In this document: positions 10,505 to 19,719 of the stretch, one piece after another
Layout: each line of letters starts with the position of its first letter
Numbering within the stretch: the stretch's first letter is position 1
From: an uncultured Lachnospiraceae bacterium
GTDB taxonomy: Bacteria > Bacillota > Clostridia > Lachnospirales > Lachnospiraceae
Length of the DNA stretch: 64,000 nt
Reading direction: 5' to 3'
Assembly: GCA_947176065.1 (NCBI GenBank)
Contig: CAMWPB010000001.1
Span: 1-64,000, forward strand
Made by a program: the position numbers and the translations under genes
Notes under the pieces: generated by a model
Told to the model about the DNA's origin: nothing
The model's database searches: none
The model's input: only the letters and a program-made list of their open reading frames with translations

Positions 10505-11389
10505 ATGAATAAAAAGAAAACGATGCAGGATAAAATGAACCGCCAGTATTTGCTCTTGATCGTACCAGGTATGGTGATTTTCACCATAGGCGTGATCTTA
10601 CCGCTGCTGCTGGCGCTGCGGTACTCCTTTACCAGCTGGGACGGCATGACTGTGGAGAAGGATTTTGTGGGAATTTCCAATTACATCAATCTCTGGAAGG
10701 ATGCCAATTTCAGACAGGCGTGGTGGTTCACGATTAAGTTTACCATTGCCAATACGATTGTGCAGAATGTGTTTGCCCTGTTGTTTGCGGTTGCGCTGGA
10801 CAGCGGAATCAAAGCACAGAAGATATACAGAACAATTCTGTTTATTCCCTGTCTGGTCAGCGCGGTTATCGTCGGTTTCGTCTGGCTGAAACTGTATTCC
10901 AATGTGCTGCCGGAACTGAATGAGATCTTCGGGACAAATATTAACTTTTTACTGTTCGGCGACGGAAAAACCGTGTTGAGAGGTCTGGTCATTGCAAACA
11001 ACTGGCAGTGGATCGGTTACTGGATGTTAATATATCTGGCGGGTCTCCAGTCCGTGCCCTCCGACCTTTATGAGGCGGCAAAGGTGGACGGGGCAAACGC
11101 CGTACAGCGGTTTTTTAATGTGACGATTCCGATGCTTGCACCGGCAATCACCATATGCGTGGTGGGTATCACAACGGGTTCCCTCAAGGTGTATGATCTG
11201 TTGGTATCCTCTACAGGCGGCGGGCCGGGCAGAGCATCCACCTCTGTGATACAGATGATTTACGCGACAGCTATCAGCGGCAGACAGTACGGCTACGGTT
11301 CCGCCATGTCGGTGACGTTGGTTGTGATTCTGCTGATGGTAGCGATGATACAGGTGAAGGGATTAAAGAGTAAGGAGGTGCAGTCATAA
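10505..11389 (+). CDS. Sugar ABC transporter permease (MalF/UgpA type)
   Basis: EAAKVDGANAVQRFFNVTIPMLAPAI EAA-loop motif, multiple TM segments. Confidence 0.94.
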   Translation: MNKKKTMQDKMNRQYLLLIVPGMVIFTIGVILPLLLALRYSFTSWDGMTVEKDFVGISNYINLWKDANFRQAWWFTIKFTIANTIVQNVFALLFAVALDSGIKAQKIYRTILFIPCLVSAVIVGFVWLKLYSNVLPELNEIFGTNINFLLFGDGKTVLRGLVIANNWQWIGYWMLIYLAGLQSVPSDLYEAAKVDGANAVQRFFNVTIPMLAPAITICVVGITTGSLKVYDLLVSSTGGGPGRASTSVIQMIYATAISGRQYGYGSAMSVTLVVILLMVAMIQVKGLKSKEVQS

Positions 11390-12261
11390 TGGCAAAATTC
11401 GGACGCTCAAAACAATCTGAGGATATTACGAGCAAGCCTTATACGATGAGTACCTTTGCGGTGCAGGTTGTGATGACGGTTGTGGCGTTGGTTTTCCTCT
11501 TTCCGCTGTTTGTGATATTGAATTACTCTTTCAAGACGAAGAAGGAGCTGTATCTGACCAGCCCGTTAAAGCTGCCGGATTCCCTGCAGTGGGCGAATTA
11601 CGAGGCAGCCTTAAAGAAATTGAATCTGACGACCACCTTTACGAATACGTTTATTTATACGGCGATTAGTGTACTGCTTCTGGCGCTTCTGTGCGGTGTT
11701 ACGGCATGGGCGATTTCCAGAGGCAAGGGTAAGTTTTTTAAGTTTTCCTTCGTCTATTTTGTGATTGGCATCCTGATTCCTTTTCAGGCGCTGTTTTTGC
11801 CGATTTATACGATCGGTTACAAAATGCACCTGACCAATACAAGATATGGTATTATATTTATGTATGTTGCGACAGGTATTTCCTTTGGCGTATTTCTGAT
11901 GAACAGTTTTATGTCCACGGTTCCGCTGGAACTGGAGGAGGCGGCGCGCATAGACGGCTGCTCGGTGGTGAAAACCTATTTTGTGATCGTGTTTCCGCTG
12001 TTAAAACCGGCCTTTGCCACGCTGATTATTATGCAGGCCTTCCAGATCTGGAACGACTATCTGCTGGCAAGTCTGTATGTGAGCAAGAAAGGCTTGAAGA
12101 CGTTGACGGTAGCAATACAGTCCCTGTTCTCGGCGCAGGCCAGTGATTATACGACGGCAATGGCGGCCATTGTTGTGTCAGTGCTGCCGATTTCCATTCT
12201 GTTTCTGAGTCTGCAGAAGTACTTTATCAAAGGTATGACGGTGGGAGCGGTCAAAGGTTAA
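11389..12261 (+). CDS. Sugar ABC transporter permease (MalG/UgpE type)
   Basis: EEAARIDGCSVVKTYFVIVFPLLKPAFATL EAA motif; start codon overlaps preceding stop. Confidence 0.94.
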   Translation: MAKFGRSKQSEDITSKPYTMSTFAVQVVMTVVALVFLFPLFVILNYSFKTKKELYLTSPLKLPDSLQWANYEAALKKLNLTTTFTNTFIYTAISVLLLALLCGVTAWAISRGKGKFFKFSFVYFVIGILIPFQALFLPIYTIGYKMHLTNTRYGIIFMYVATGISFGVFLMNSFMSTVPLELEEAARIDGCSVVKTYFVIVFPLLKPAFATLIIMQAFQIWNDYLLASLYVSKKGLKTLTVAIQSLFSAQASDYTTAMAAIVVSVLPISILFLSLQKYFIKGMTVGAVKG

Positions 12262-12355
12262 CGCGAAAAGTACTTCTAAAGACGTCCCGCCATTGGACGG
12301 GACGCCAAGAAGTACTAAGTTTCGCGTGAGAGAATGCCAAAGAACGGCATTCTCT
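12261..12355 (+). repeat. Compound intergenic hairpin element (copy E1)
   Basis: Nested stems CGCGAAA/TTTCGCG, AGTACTTCT/AGAAGTACT, CGTCCCG/CGGGACG then second hairpin AGAGAATGCC-aaagaac-GGCATTCTCT. Confidence 0.85.
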
Positions 12356-12375
12356 GTATGGATTGGAGGATTCGG

Positions 12376-14499
12376 ATGAAAAAGGCATACAGTGAATTTA
12401 TATTGGGGGATATGAAGGCCTGCTATGTGCAGGACGAGGAGACGGGGAGCATGGAGCTTGTTCTGCTCCCCGCAGATACGGCTTACGAGGTGGCTTACAG
12501 GGAGAAACCTTATCCGGATTCTCTGGTGCAGGTGAAGCTTGTGGGGGATGCCTATGCCGGCGGTTACGCCGGGGGAAGAACCATGCGGCAGAATGCCTCT
12601 GTGGCGGCTCTTGTATTTGAATCTCAGGAGAAGAAGCAGGGTAATGGGGAGACGGTGATCTGCACTACATTGGCGGATGCCAGAGGGTATCGTTACAGAC
12701 ATTTCCTGCGCTGGAAAGAGGGCAAGAAAAGTCTGCTCTCCCACACGGAGTTTGAAAATGTATCGAAGGAGAAAGCGGGTTTGGAGCTTCTGTCCAGTTT
12801 TTCACTGGGGGGCATATCGCCTTTCGTGGGAGCGGACGAGACAGGGAAACTGAAACTGCACCGTATCAGAAGCGTTTGGAGCATGGAGGGGAGAGAGGAA
12901 TCTCAGGTGATTGAGGATTTGCAGCTTGAGCCTTCCTGGGGCGGCCATGCGGTGCGCTGCGAGCGCTTCGGGCAGGTGGGCTCCATGCCCGTGAACGGTT
13001 ATTTTCCCTACGCGGTGATGGAAGATGTGAACTCGGATCTTTTCTGGGGTGCGCAGATCTGTCACAACGCAAGCTGGCAGATGGAAGTCTACAGGAGGGG
13101 CGACGATGTGAATCTCTCCGGCGGACTGGCGGATTATGATTTCGGCCACTGGATGAAGGAGATCGCACCGGGCGAAACCTTTGTGACGCCCACGGCGATT
13201 CTGTCCGTGTGCAGAGGCGGCGGCATTGACGAAATTTCCCAGAGGATGACGGCGGCAGTGGAGAACGCGGTGAATCAGGGGCCGGCGTCGGAGCAGGAGC
13301 TTCCGATCATTTTCAACGAGTATTGTACCACCTGGGGCTGTCCTTCCCACGAAAATATTTGCGGCATTCTGGACGCCATCAAGGATAAGGGCTTTTCTTA
13401 TTTCGTGATAGACTGCGGCTGGTATAAGCAGGAGGGCGTTCCCTGGGATGTGGCGATGGGAGATTACCTCGTGTCGAAGGAGCTGTTCCCGGAAGGACTT
13501 GACAAGACGGTGAATGCAATCAAAGCCCATGGAATGAAGCCCGGTATCTGGTTTGAGATTGACAATGTGGGAGAGAAGGCGGAGAGCTACCAGAAGACGG
13601 AGCATCTGCTTACGAGAAACGGTGCGCCGCTGACCACATCTATGAGAAGATTCTGGGATATGAGACAGGATTGGGTACAGGATTATCTGGAAGAGCGCGT
13701 GATCGGCACTTTGGAGAAGTATGGCTTTTCCTATATGAAGATGGATTACAACGATACCATCGGCGTGGGCTGCGATGGGGCCGAGTCTCTGGGCGAGGGA
13801 CTGCGGCAGAATATGGAGGCGTCGCTTGCTTTTATCCGAAAGGTGAAAGAGAGAATCCCCGGTTTTATTTTGGAAAACTGCTCCTCGGGCGGACACAAGC
13901 TGGAGCCGCTCATGATGAGCGAGTGCAGCATGGCCTCCTTCTCGGATGCTCATGAGTGCGAGGAGATTCCGATTATCGCGGCGGCCCTGCACCGCGTGAT
14001 TCTACCGAGGCAGAGCCAGATATGGGCCGTGATCCGGGGGCAGGATTCCTTAAAGAGAATCGCATACTCCATCGCCAATACTTTTCTGGGCAGAATGTGC
14101 CTGTCGGGGGATGTGACGAAGCTGACAGCGCAGCAGTGGGATGTAATCGACCGCGGCATTGCGTTCTATAAAAAGGCGGCGCCCATCATCAAGAACGGCT
14201 TCAGCAGGCTTTACGGGCCGAAGGTGGAAAGCTGGCGGCATCCGAAAGGCTGGCAGTGTCTTTTGCGGACAGAGGGCAGTGTGGAGGATGAGAAGAAAGA
14301 CGGACTGCTGGCAGTATTCCACAGCTTTAACGGGGCGCATGAGGGAGCCTTGGAAGTGCCTCTTCCCGCAGACGGCACGTATCGGATCGAGGAAGTTTAC
14401 TCTGATGCGGAGGCGGATGTCAGAGTGGAAGACGGGAAGCTTGTGTGCCGGATTTCGGAGGATATGCGGGCTGTAGCGGTATTAGGAAGAAAGATTTGA
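12376..14499 (+). CDS. Alpha-galactosidase, GH36 family
   Basis: ORF 12334-14499, likely start 12376. GH36-like motifs: YMKMDYNDTIGVGCDG (nucleophile Asp region) and ENCSSGGHKLEPLMMSECSMASFSDAHE. Confidence 0.9.
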   Translation: MKKAYSEFILGDMKACYVQDEETGSMELVLLPADTAYEVAYREKPYPDSLVQVKLVGDAYAGGYAGGRTMRQNASVAALVFESQEKKQGNGETVICTTLADARGYRYRHFLRWKEGKKSLLSHTEFENVSKEKAGLELLSSFSLGGISPFVGADETGKLKLHRIRSVWSMEGREESQVIEDLQLEPSWGGHAVRCERFGQVGSMPVNGYFPYAVMEDVNSDLFWGAQICHNASWQMEVYRRGDDVNLSGGLADYDFGHWMKEIAPGETFVTPTAILSVCRGGGIDEISQRMTAAVENAVNQGPASEQELPIIFNEYCTTWGCPSHENICGILDAIKDKGFSYFVIDCGWYKQEGVPWDVAMGDYLVSKELFPEGLDKTVNAIKAHGMKPGIWFEIDNVGEKAESYQKTEHLLTRNGAPLTTSMRRFWDMRQDWVQDYLEERVIGTLEKYGFSYMKMDYNDTIGVGCDGAESLGEGLRQNMEASLAFIRKVKERIPGFILENCSSGGHKLEPLMMSECSMASFSDAHECEEIPIIAAALHRVILPRQSQIWAVIRGQDSLKRIAYSIANTFLGRMCLSGDVTKLTAQQWDVIDRGIAFYKKAAPIIKNGFSRLYGPKVESWRHPKGWQCLLRTEGSVEDEKKDGLLAVFHSFNGAHEGALEVPLPADGTYRIEEVYSDAEADVRVEDGKLVCRISEDMRAVAVLGRKI

Positions 14500-14634
14500 C
14501 AGAACATTTTATCCGATCGTGAATATAATAAAGCAGGGCGGTGCAGAAGAGAAATTTATTTGAAATTTCCCTTGTCAAAAGTCGTGGGATGTGGTATTAT
14601 AGCATACGTTAAGGCTACATGAAGCCTTTCGTCA

Positions 14635-14706
14635 GGCTCCATGGTCAAGCGGTTAAGACATCGCCCTTTCACGGCGGTAACACGGGTTCGATTCCCGTTG
14701 GAGTCA
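14635..14706 (+). tRNA. tRNA-Glu (anticodon TTC)
   Basis: GGCTCCATGGTCAAGCGGTTAAGACATCGCCCTTTCACGGCGGTAACACGGGTTCGATTCCCGTTGGAGTCA; acceptor GGCTCCA/TGGAGTC. Confidence 0.95.
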
Positions 14707-14736
14707 TTGGTCATACGACCTGTGTTAATAAAATAC

Positions 14737-14808
14737 GGCGCAGTAGCCAAGCGGTAAGGCGTGGGTCTGCAACACCCTGATTCACCGGTTCAAATCCGGT
14801 CTGCGCCT
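14737..14808 (+). tRNA. tRNA-Cys (anticodon GCA)
   Basis: GGCGCAG...CTGCGCC acceptor, loop CTGCAAC, T arm ACCGG-TTCAAAT-CCGGT. Confidence 0.95.
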
Positions 14809-14810
14809 CT

Positions 14811-14847
14811 TGGAGAAGTGATAAAATGGGCACTTCTCCATTTTTTT
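14811..14847 (+). terminator. Rho-independent terminator after tRNA-Glu/tRNA-Cys
   Basis: GGAGAAGTG-ataaaatggg-CACTTCTCC followed by A and seven T. Confidence 0.9.
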
Positions 14848-14860
14848 GTATGTAGGTGTA

Positions 14861-15079
14861 TTAATCTGGGTCCAGAGCGGCTTTCATGGTTTCTAAGGTC
14901 GTCTGAGCGGGCTTAGACTGCCTTATATAGTGCCATGTGGTATTTGTGTTGCTATGACCTCATAAAAGGCTTAATTGAGTGATAAGGACGTTATTTTCAT
15001 ACAGCATTGTAGCAACTGTAAACCGTATCTGATGGCTGTATCGGTATTTAATGCCAAGTGCAGTACAGACTTTTTTCAT
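14861..15079 (-). pseudogene. Tyrosine recombinase (phage-type integrase) C-terminal fragment with internal stop
   Basis: Reverse-strand reading: MKKVCTALGIKYRYSHQIRFTVATMLYENNVLITQLSLL*GHSNTNTTWHYIRQSKPAQTTLETMKAALDPD*; HxxR and GHSNTNTTWHYI match tyrosine-recombinase boxes; in-frame TGA where Leu is expected before GHS. Confidence 0.85.
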
Positions 15080-15115
15080 TCAAAAATACTTGGTTTATAA
15101 GTAACTAATCAAATT

Positions 15116-15151
15116 AGCAACCTCACTCGCCAAAGTCGCGGTTGCTTTTTT
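15116..15151 (+). terminator. Hairpin plus T-tract
   Basis: AGCAACC-...-GGTTGCT followed by TTTTT. Confidence 0.6.
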
Positions 15152-15181
15152 GATGTTTTTTATTTTCCCTAATGGTTGAAT

Positions 15182-15505
15182 CTACTCTGTAAAAGAGAAG
15201 CAAAAATATGTTTGAAGTCTGCTTCCAACATCTAATAATTTTCCAGTCAACTCCGAAAAATAGAGCGGTGAAGCAATTAAAATGTTATCGCATTCCTGTA
15301 TGTATTTATATATATCCTGCATTTCATCATTTATTGAGCAGCCATTGTTTTTCCAACAGTCCCGACAATCAAGACAAGCCGAAATATTACATCTATATGC
15401 ATCAATAATTTTATACTCATCTATCTTTTTTTCAGTAAATTTCTTAATAAGTCTGCTCGTATCACCATTTATTCTTGGAGAACCATTTAATATCAAAGTT
15501 TTCAT
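15182..15505 (-). pseudogene. Truncated NAD(P)H-dependent FMN reductase (flavodoxin-like)
   Basis: MKTLILNGSPRINGDTSRLI..C..CLDCRDCWKNNGCSINDEMQ..NILIASPLYFSELTGKLLDVGSRLQTYF, then ends abruptly at 107 aa; family members are usually longer. Confidence 0.7.
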
Positions 15506-15540
15506 AACAGTCTCATTTCCTACTACCAGACAAGGTGGTA

Positions 15541-16032
15541 TTATTTTTCATAAAAACATAAGCACTGACCATCATCAGTGTATGCTGCAAATTGATCAAA
15601 TTGCGGAGTAACAATATAAAAATCTTCCAACAATCCATCAACTTCATTAAGGACATCAATCATAGTATCTATATATCCTTCATAAACCCAACCATTAGAA
15701 AGAATCAGATAAATCTTTTTATTCCAATCATAAGATAACAATTCTTTTATTTTGGCGAGCATACGTTCCCAACCAATCGCTTCACTAACACAACCTATCT
15801 CTTTCAGTTCCTGCCTAAAATGCAGCCAGCAATAATTTAGCTCAACTTTGGGGTACTTCTTATAATCTACAAATGCATAATAAAATTCATTTATAATTTG
15901 CTGATAGTTTGTTTTTGGATATTCATAAAACCGTTTTCTGTCGACTGATTTTTCCTTTATTATTTCTTCAATTTCAATCCGAATCCAGTATCTCACAGGC
16001 TTACCTTTTAAAAGTTCTCTCCACTTCTCCAT
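15541..16032 (-). CDS. Hypothetical protein (163 aa)
   Basis: Intact ORF with no overlapping better candidate; family not securely recognised. Confidence 0.6.
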   Translation of the reverse strand: MEKWRELLKGKPVRYWIRIEIEEIIKEKSVDRKRFYEYPKTNYQQIINEFYYAFVDYKKYPKVELNYCWLHFRQELKEIGCVSEAIGWERMLAKIKELLSYDWNKKIYLILSNGWVYEGYIDTMIDVLNEVDGLLEDFYIVTPQFDQFAAYTDDGQCLCFYEK

Positions 16033-16272
16033 TTTTTTACCTACCTAAACAGTTCCGATTTTGTCGTTGCTTTATTATATATCTATCTTCCCCAAAATGT
16101 AAGCTATTTCTTATGCTTACTGCGCATCCCAGAAGATTAATTGTATTTTCTGGATATGCAATTTGGTGTAGCAGTTCATAATCCGGCAGCAAAAGACAGA
16201 CATCTTGACGGAATTGAGAATGTGAAGTCAAGCGGAGTGATTAAGTGTGACTGGACAACTACAAAAACCGGA

Positions 16273-16329
16273 TTGACAAACTGGTCTACAATGTGTAAAC
16301 TACAGATAGGGTTTACACATTGTAGACCA
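16273..16329 (+). promoter_or_regulatory. Promoter with overlapping BlaI/MecI-type operator
   Basis: TTGACA (16273-16278), 17 bp, TAAACT (16296-16301). Perfect inverted repeat TGGTCTACAATGTGTAAAC (16282-16300)/GTTTACACATTGTAGACCA (16311-16329) containing TACA..TGTA half-sites. Confidence 0.85.
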
Positions 16330-16396
16330 ATTTTACTGTTGGATTTTTGCTGTAAGGTATATGTAGTCGTTAGGGTAAACACGGAAAGGGGCAGAG

Positions 16397-16759
16397 ATGG
16401 CAGAGTACAAATTAGGCGAGGTGGAGATGCGGTTCGCAAATCTGATCTGGGACAATGAACCGATCTCATCGGGAGAACTGGTGAAATTATGTGAAAGGGA
16501 ACTAAACTGGAAGAAATCTACGACATTCACGATTCTTCGCAGACTATGCGACAGGGAGCTGTTTCGGAATGAGAAGGGGACGGTTACTTCCCTTGTGGGC
16601 AGGGAAGAATTTCATGCCATGCAGAGTAAGCGGTTTGTGGACGAGTCGTTCAGCGGTTCCCTGCCGAAATTTCTGGCGGCTTTTACTTCGAGGAATAAAC
16701 TGTCCGAGGAGGAAATCAGGGAACTTAAGGAGATTATCGAGAAAAACGGGGAGTGTTAG
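16397..16759 (+). CDS. BlaI/MecI/CopY-family transcriptional repressor
   Basis: YKLGEVEMRFANLIWDNEPISSGELVKLCERELNWKKSTTFTILRRLCDRELF winged helix. Confidence 0.92.
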   Translation: MAEYKLGEVEMRFANLIWDNEPISSGELVKLCERELNWKKSTTFTILRRLCDRELFRNEKGTVTSLVGREEFHAMQSKRFVDESFSGSLPKFLAAFTSRNKLSEEEIRELKEIIEKNGEC

Positions 16760-16771
16760 GAGGATGAGCGG

Positions 16772-18463
16772 ATGTTGGAGAATATGTTTTTGGAGACGAT
16801 ACAGCGCAGTATGGTAACTGGTGTGATAGTTGTGGCCGTTTTGCTGCTTCGGGTTCTGCTTAAGCGTGCGCCGAAGCTGTGCAGCTATCTTTTATGGGGA
16901 CTGGTGCTTTACCGGCTTTTGTGTCCCTTTGTCTTTACGTCCTCCATATCACTTCTGGGAGCATTTGTAGAGGAAGATGCGGCACAGATACAGATGATGG
17001 AGGCGGATGTTTCCACGGCGGTGCAGGCAGATGGGGAGCCTTTAGCGGTGGGGGATTTGCAGGAGGGTGAGAGGACTCCCAGCACAGAGCGGTGGGAACG
17101 GCTTTCCGGTATATCCCGGCTATGGGTCGTATCCCGTATCTGGGCAGCAGGGATTGCGGCAATGTTCCTGTATGGTGCGGTCAGTCTGGTTCTCTTATCC
17201 CGCAGACTGAAGGGAGCAGTGCGGCTGCGCGAGAATATTTACCAGTCAGACTATGTGCCCACGCCCTTTGTGATCGGGCTGATACATCCGCGGATTTATC
17301 TGCCGTCTTCCTTGCAGGATAAGGAGATGGATTATATTATCCTTCATGAGAGGACGCATATCCGCAGAGGAGATCACATCATAAGGATTCTTTCCTTTTT
17401 TGCGCTGGCGGTGTACTGGTTTCATCCGTTGGTCTGGGCGGCCTATTATCTGTCCGGGAAGGATATGGAGATGTCCTGTGATGAGGCGGTTATGCGGAAG
17501 ATGGGGCAGGATATCCGCGCGGATTATTCGACTTCCCTGCTGAATCTGGCGACGGGCAGACTGTTTCCGGGCGGTACGCCGCTGGCTTTCGGAGAGGGCG
17601 ACACGAAGACGCGCATTAAAAATGTAATGCATTGGCGCAGACCGAAACCTGTCGTGACAGGAATTGCACTGGCGACGGTTGCGGTGGCGGCGGTAGTTCT
17701 CGGCACCGATCCAAAGACGGTGGATGCGGGAAACGGGGGACTTGGGCCGGCAGCAGTGGAAAACAGGGAATTGCAGCAGGCGGCGGACGAGTGGGCGAAA
17801 GCGGTCTGTGACCGGGATGGGAACGCGATTGTGGATCTCAGTACGCAACAGATGAGAGAAGAATTGATAGATGGGGAGCTTTTGAGCGGGGAAGCGGGGA
17901 ATTACAGTTTCGGCTGGTCAAGCCCTTGGCCTTGGGACAGCGAGAAGGACTACTATATCGTGGAGTGCGCGGAGAACCAGACGGTGATTCAGTACTATGC
18001 ATGGACGTCAGATCCCCATGTGACGGTATGGCGGGAGGCTTTGACCTGGGTGAAGGAGGATGGGCAATACCGGGTAAAAGGGAGCAGCGCGAATTGGGTA
18101 TACGACAACATTTCCGGCAGCGGGGGTTTTGCGGAGGCATATGGAGCGGGCATTAACGGGACTCCCATCGACTATCTGACCAATGGTACCGGGGAGGCTC
18201 TCAATGAAAATGCGTTGGAAAACAGAGAATATTATCAGGATTTGTTTGCGCCGGAGACTGCGGCCAGATCTCTCTTGAATTTATCTTCGGCGGAGAAGGA
18301 CTTGACATTGACGGCGGGCAGCAGGCAGGATGACGGCAGCGTGGAAGTGACGGTCTTTTTTTCGGCGGACGGCGGGAGCGCCATGGTGAAGATGGTACAG
18401 CCTTACGGGGAAGATGGAATCTGGATTCCACAGGATGCAGGGTATTTGCTTTTTCAATTCTGA
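16772..18463 (+). CDS. M56-family BlaR1-like membrane metallopeptidase with C-terminal extension
   Basis: IILHERTHIRRGDH (HExxH), FHPLVWAAYYLSGKDMEMSCDEAVMRKMG; adjacent to BlaI-like gene. Confidence 0.9.
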   Translation: MLENMFLETIQRSMVTGVIVVAVLLLRVLLKRAPKLCSYLLWGLVLYRLLCPFVFTSSISLLGAFVEEDAAQIQMMEADVSTAVQADGEPLAVGDLQEGERTPSTERWERLSGISRLWVVSRIWAAGIAAMFLYGAVSLVLLSRRLKGAVRLRENIYQSDYVPTPFVIGLIHPRIYLPSSLQDKEMDYIILHERTHIRRGDHIIRILSFFALAVYWFHPLVWAAYYLSGKDMEMSCDEAVMRKMGQDIRADYSTSLLNLATGRLFPGGTPLAFGEGDTKTRIKNVMHWRRPKPVVTGIALATVAVAAVVLGTDPKTVDAGNGGLGPAAVENRELQQAADEWAKAVCDRDGNAIVDLSTQQMREELIDGELLSGEAGNYSFGWSSPWPWDSEKDYYIVECAENQTVIQYYAWTSDPHVTVWREALTWVKEDGQYRVKGSSANWVYDNISGSGGFAEAYGAGINGTPIDYLTNGTGEALNENALENREYYQDLFAPETAARSLLNLSSAEKDLTLTAGSRQDDGSVEVTVFFSADGGSAMVKMVQPYGEDGIWIPQDAGYLLFQF

Positions 18464-18487
18464 CTAATCTGCTGATACAGAAGGTTT

Positions 18488-18522
18488 ATAAAAGGGAGCG
18501 TCTGTTTTGACACTCCCTTTTG
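18488..18522. terminator. Bidirectional terminator between convergent genes
   Basis: AAAAGGGAG-cgtctgttttgaca-CTCCCTTTT; A/T tracts on both sides. Confidence 0.8.
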
Positions 18523-18538
18523 CCATGTTTTCTTTTGG

Positions 18539-19690
18539 TTATTTTATTTCCTGATCATCCACGAGGAAGGAATCTCCGTCCTCCACGATGCATACCATGG
18601 TTTTGCCGGTGTTTAATTCGATTTCATTCCCGGCATCGTCGTAGTATCTTGTGGCACCGTAATCGGAGGTTTTTTCCCAGTTTACATGAATGCCCTTGCC
18701 GTTTGTGAAAAACCAGCCGTCTCTTGTGGTGTCGTGGCATTGGAATGCCAGATAGCCTTTGTCGTCGCGCACTTCATAGTAGGTGTTCTGCACGAGAATA
18801 TTTTTGAACGTAAGCTGTTTTCCTGTGGCCATGTCCGTATGCGGGCCGTCCGAGGAGCCGGAAAGATGTTGGAATCTTTCATAAAGCCCGGTATCGCTGT
18901 TGTAGACGAAATAGCAGTTGGTGACGGGATAGGTGGGGGACATGTCCACCCTGTTTGCCGTTATAGCGTCGCTGTACTGAGACAAGTCGTTAGGCTCGTT
19001 TACGGGAGCGAAACGGTAATGTTGCTCGTCGGCGTAACCGTCGCGCATCTGGCTGGTGTAGCCCAGCTTTTCCACATCGGCAAGCACACCGGCCGCATCT
19101 ATGAAAGCGTTGTCGGTAGAATTTTTCGCGTTCTGATCCCGGAAAAAGTTGCTGCTTGTCTTACCGTCGATATCGTCTGTGCGTTTGATTACCTCGTCTA
19201 TGTAGAAGGGGCCGCCGAAATGAACGTAGAGGGCGTCCCATTCAAAGGCCCAGTACACATAATAATCGCGGCAGCTTCTGATGTTGCCGAGTTTGTCAGC
19301 ATTTTTCCAGTCCTGAATAATCCACATCAGCCGGGTAATGCTTCCTTCCACATTACATTCGTACACAACATCCGCGTTGGAAATGCCGTAGTGGGATGCG
19401 GTTTTTGTGTTGGGAGTCATAATCGCAAGGGGTCTTGTATTGTTGACCTCCTCATCTACCCATTCGTTGGTGATACGGCTTCGCACCATGCCCTCCTCGG
19501 GGGGCACGTCCTCGTCCGTTTCTTCCGGTTCTGCTTCTTCCGGCTCTTCCTCCTCTTCGGGGAGATCGTCGATGATCTGTTCCACGACAGGCGCTTCAAC
19601 CTTCGGCGTTTCTTCCTCTTTCTTACCGCAGCCGGATAAAAGCAGGGCAGAAGACAGGGTGACCAGAAGTAAAACTTGTAATCTCTTCAT
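18539..19690 (-). CDS. DUF3048 domain-containing lipoprotein (YerB-like)
   Basis: Lipobox LLLSGCGKK, acidic linker, RPLAIMTPNTKTASHYGISNADVVYECNVEGSITRLMWI. Confidence 0.88.
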   Translation of the reverse strand: MKRLQVLLLVTLSSALLLSGCGKKEEETPKVEAPVVEQIIDDLPEEEEEPEEAEPEETDEDVPPEEGMVRSRITNEWVDEEVNNTRPLAIMTPNTKTASHYGISNADVVYECNVEGSITRLMWIIQDWKNADKLGNIRSCRDYYVYWAFEWDALYVHFGGPFYIDEVIKRTDDIDGKTSSNFFRDQNAKNSTDNAFIDAAGVLADVEKLGYTSQMRDGYADEQHYRFAPVNEPNDLSQYSDAITANRVDMSPTYPVTNCYFVYNSDTGLYERFQHLSGSSDGPHTDMATGKQLTFKNILVQNTYYEVRDDKGYLAFQCHDTTRDGWFFTNGKGIHVNWEKTSDYGATRYYDDAGNEIELNTGKTMVCIVEDGDSFLVDDQEIK

Positions 19691-19719
19691 GCTTGGTGTA
19701 AATCCTCCTTAGTGTAATT

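Noticed and set aside
15541-16032. Toxin/immunity or defence gene
   Set aside because: No recognisable toxin partner or defence motif; left as hypothetical.
16397-18463. Beta-lactam resistance operon
   Set aside because: BlaI/BlaR1-like pair is present but no beta-lactamase or PBP2a-like gene is in the neighbourhood.
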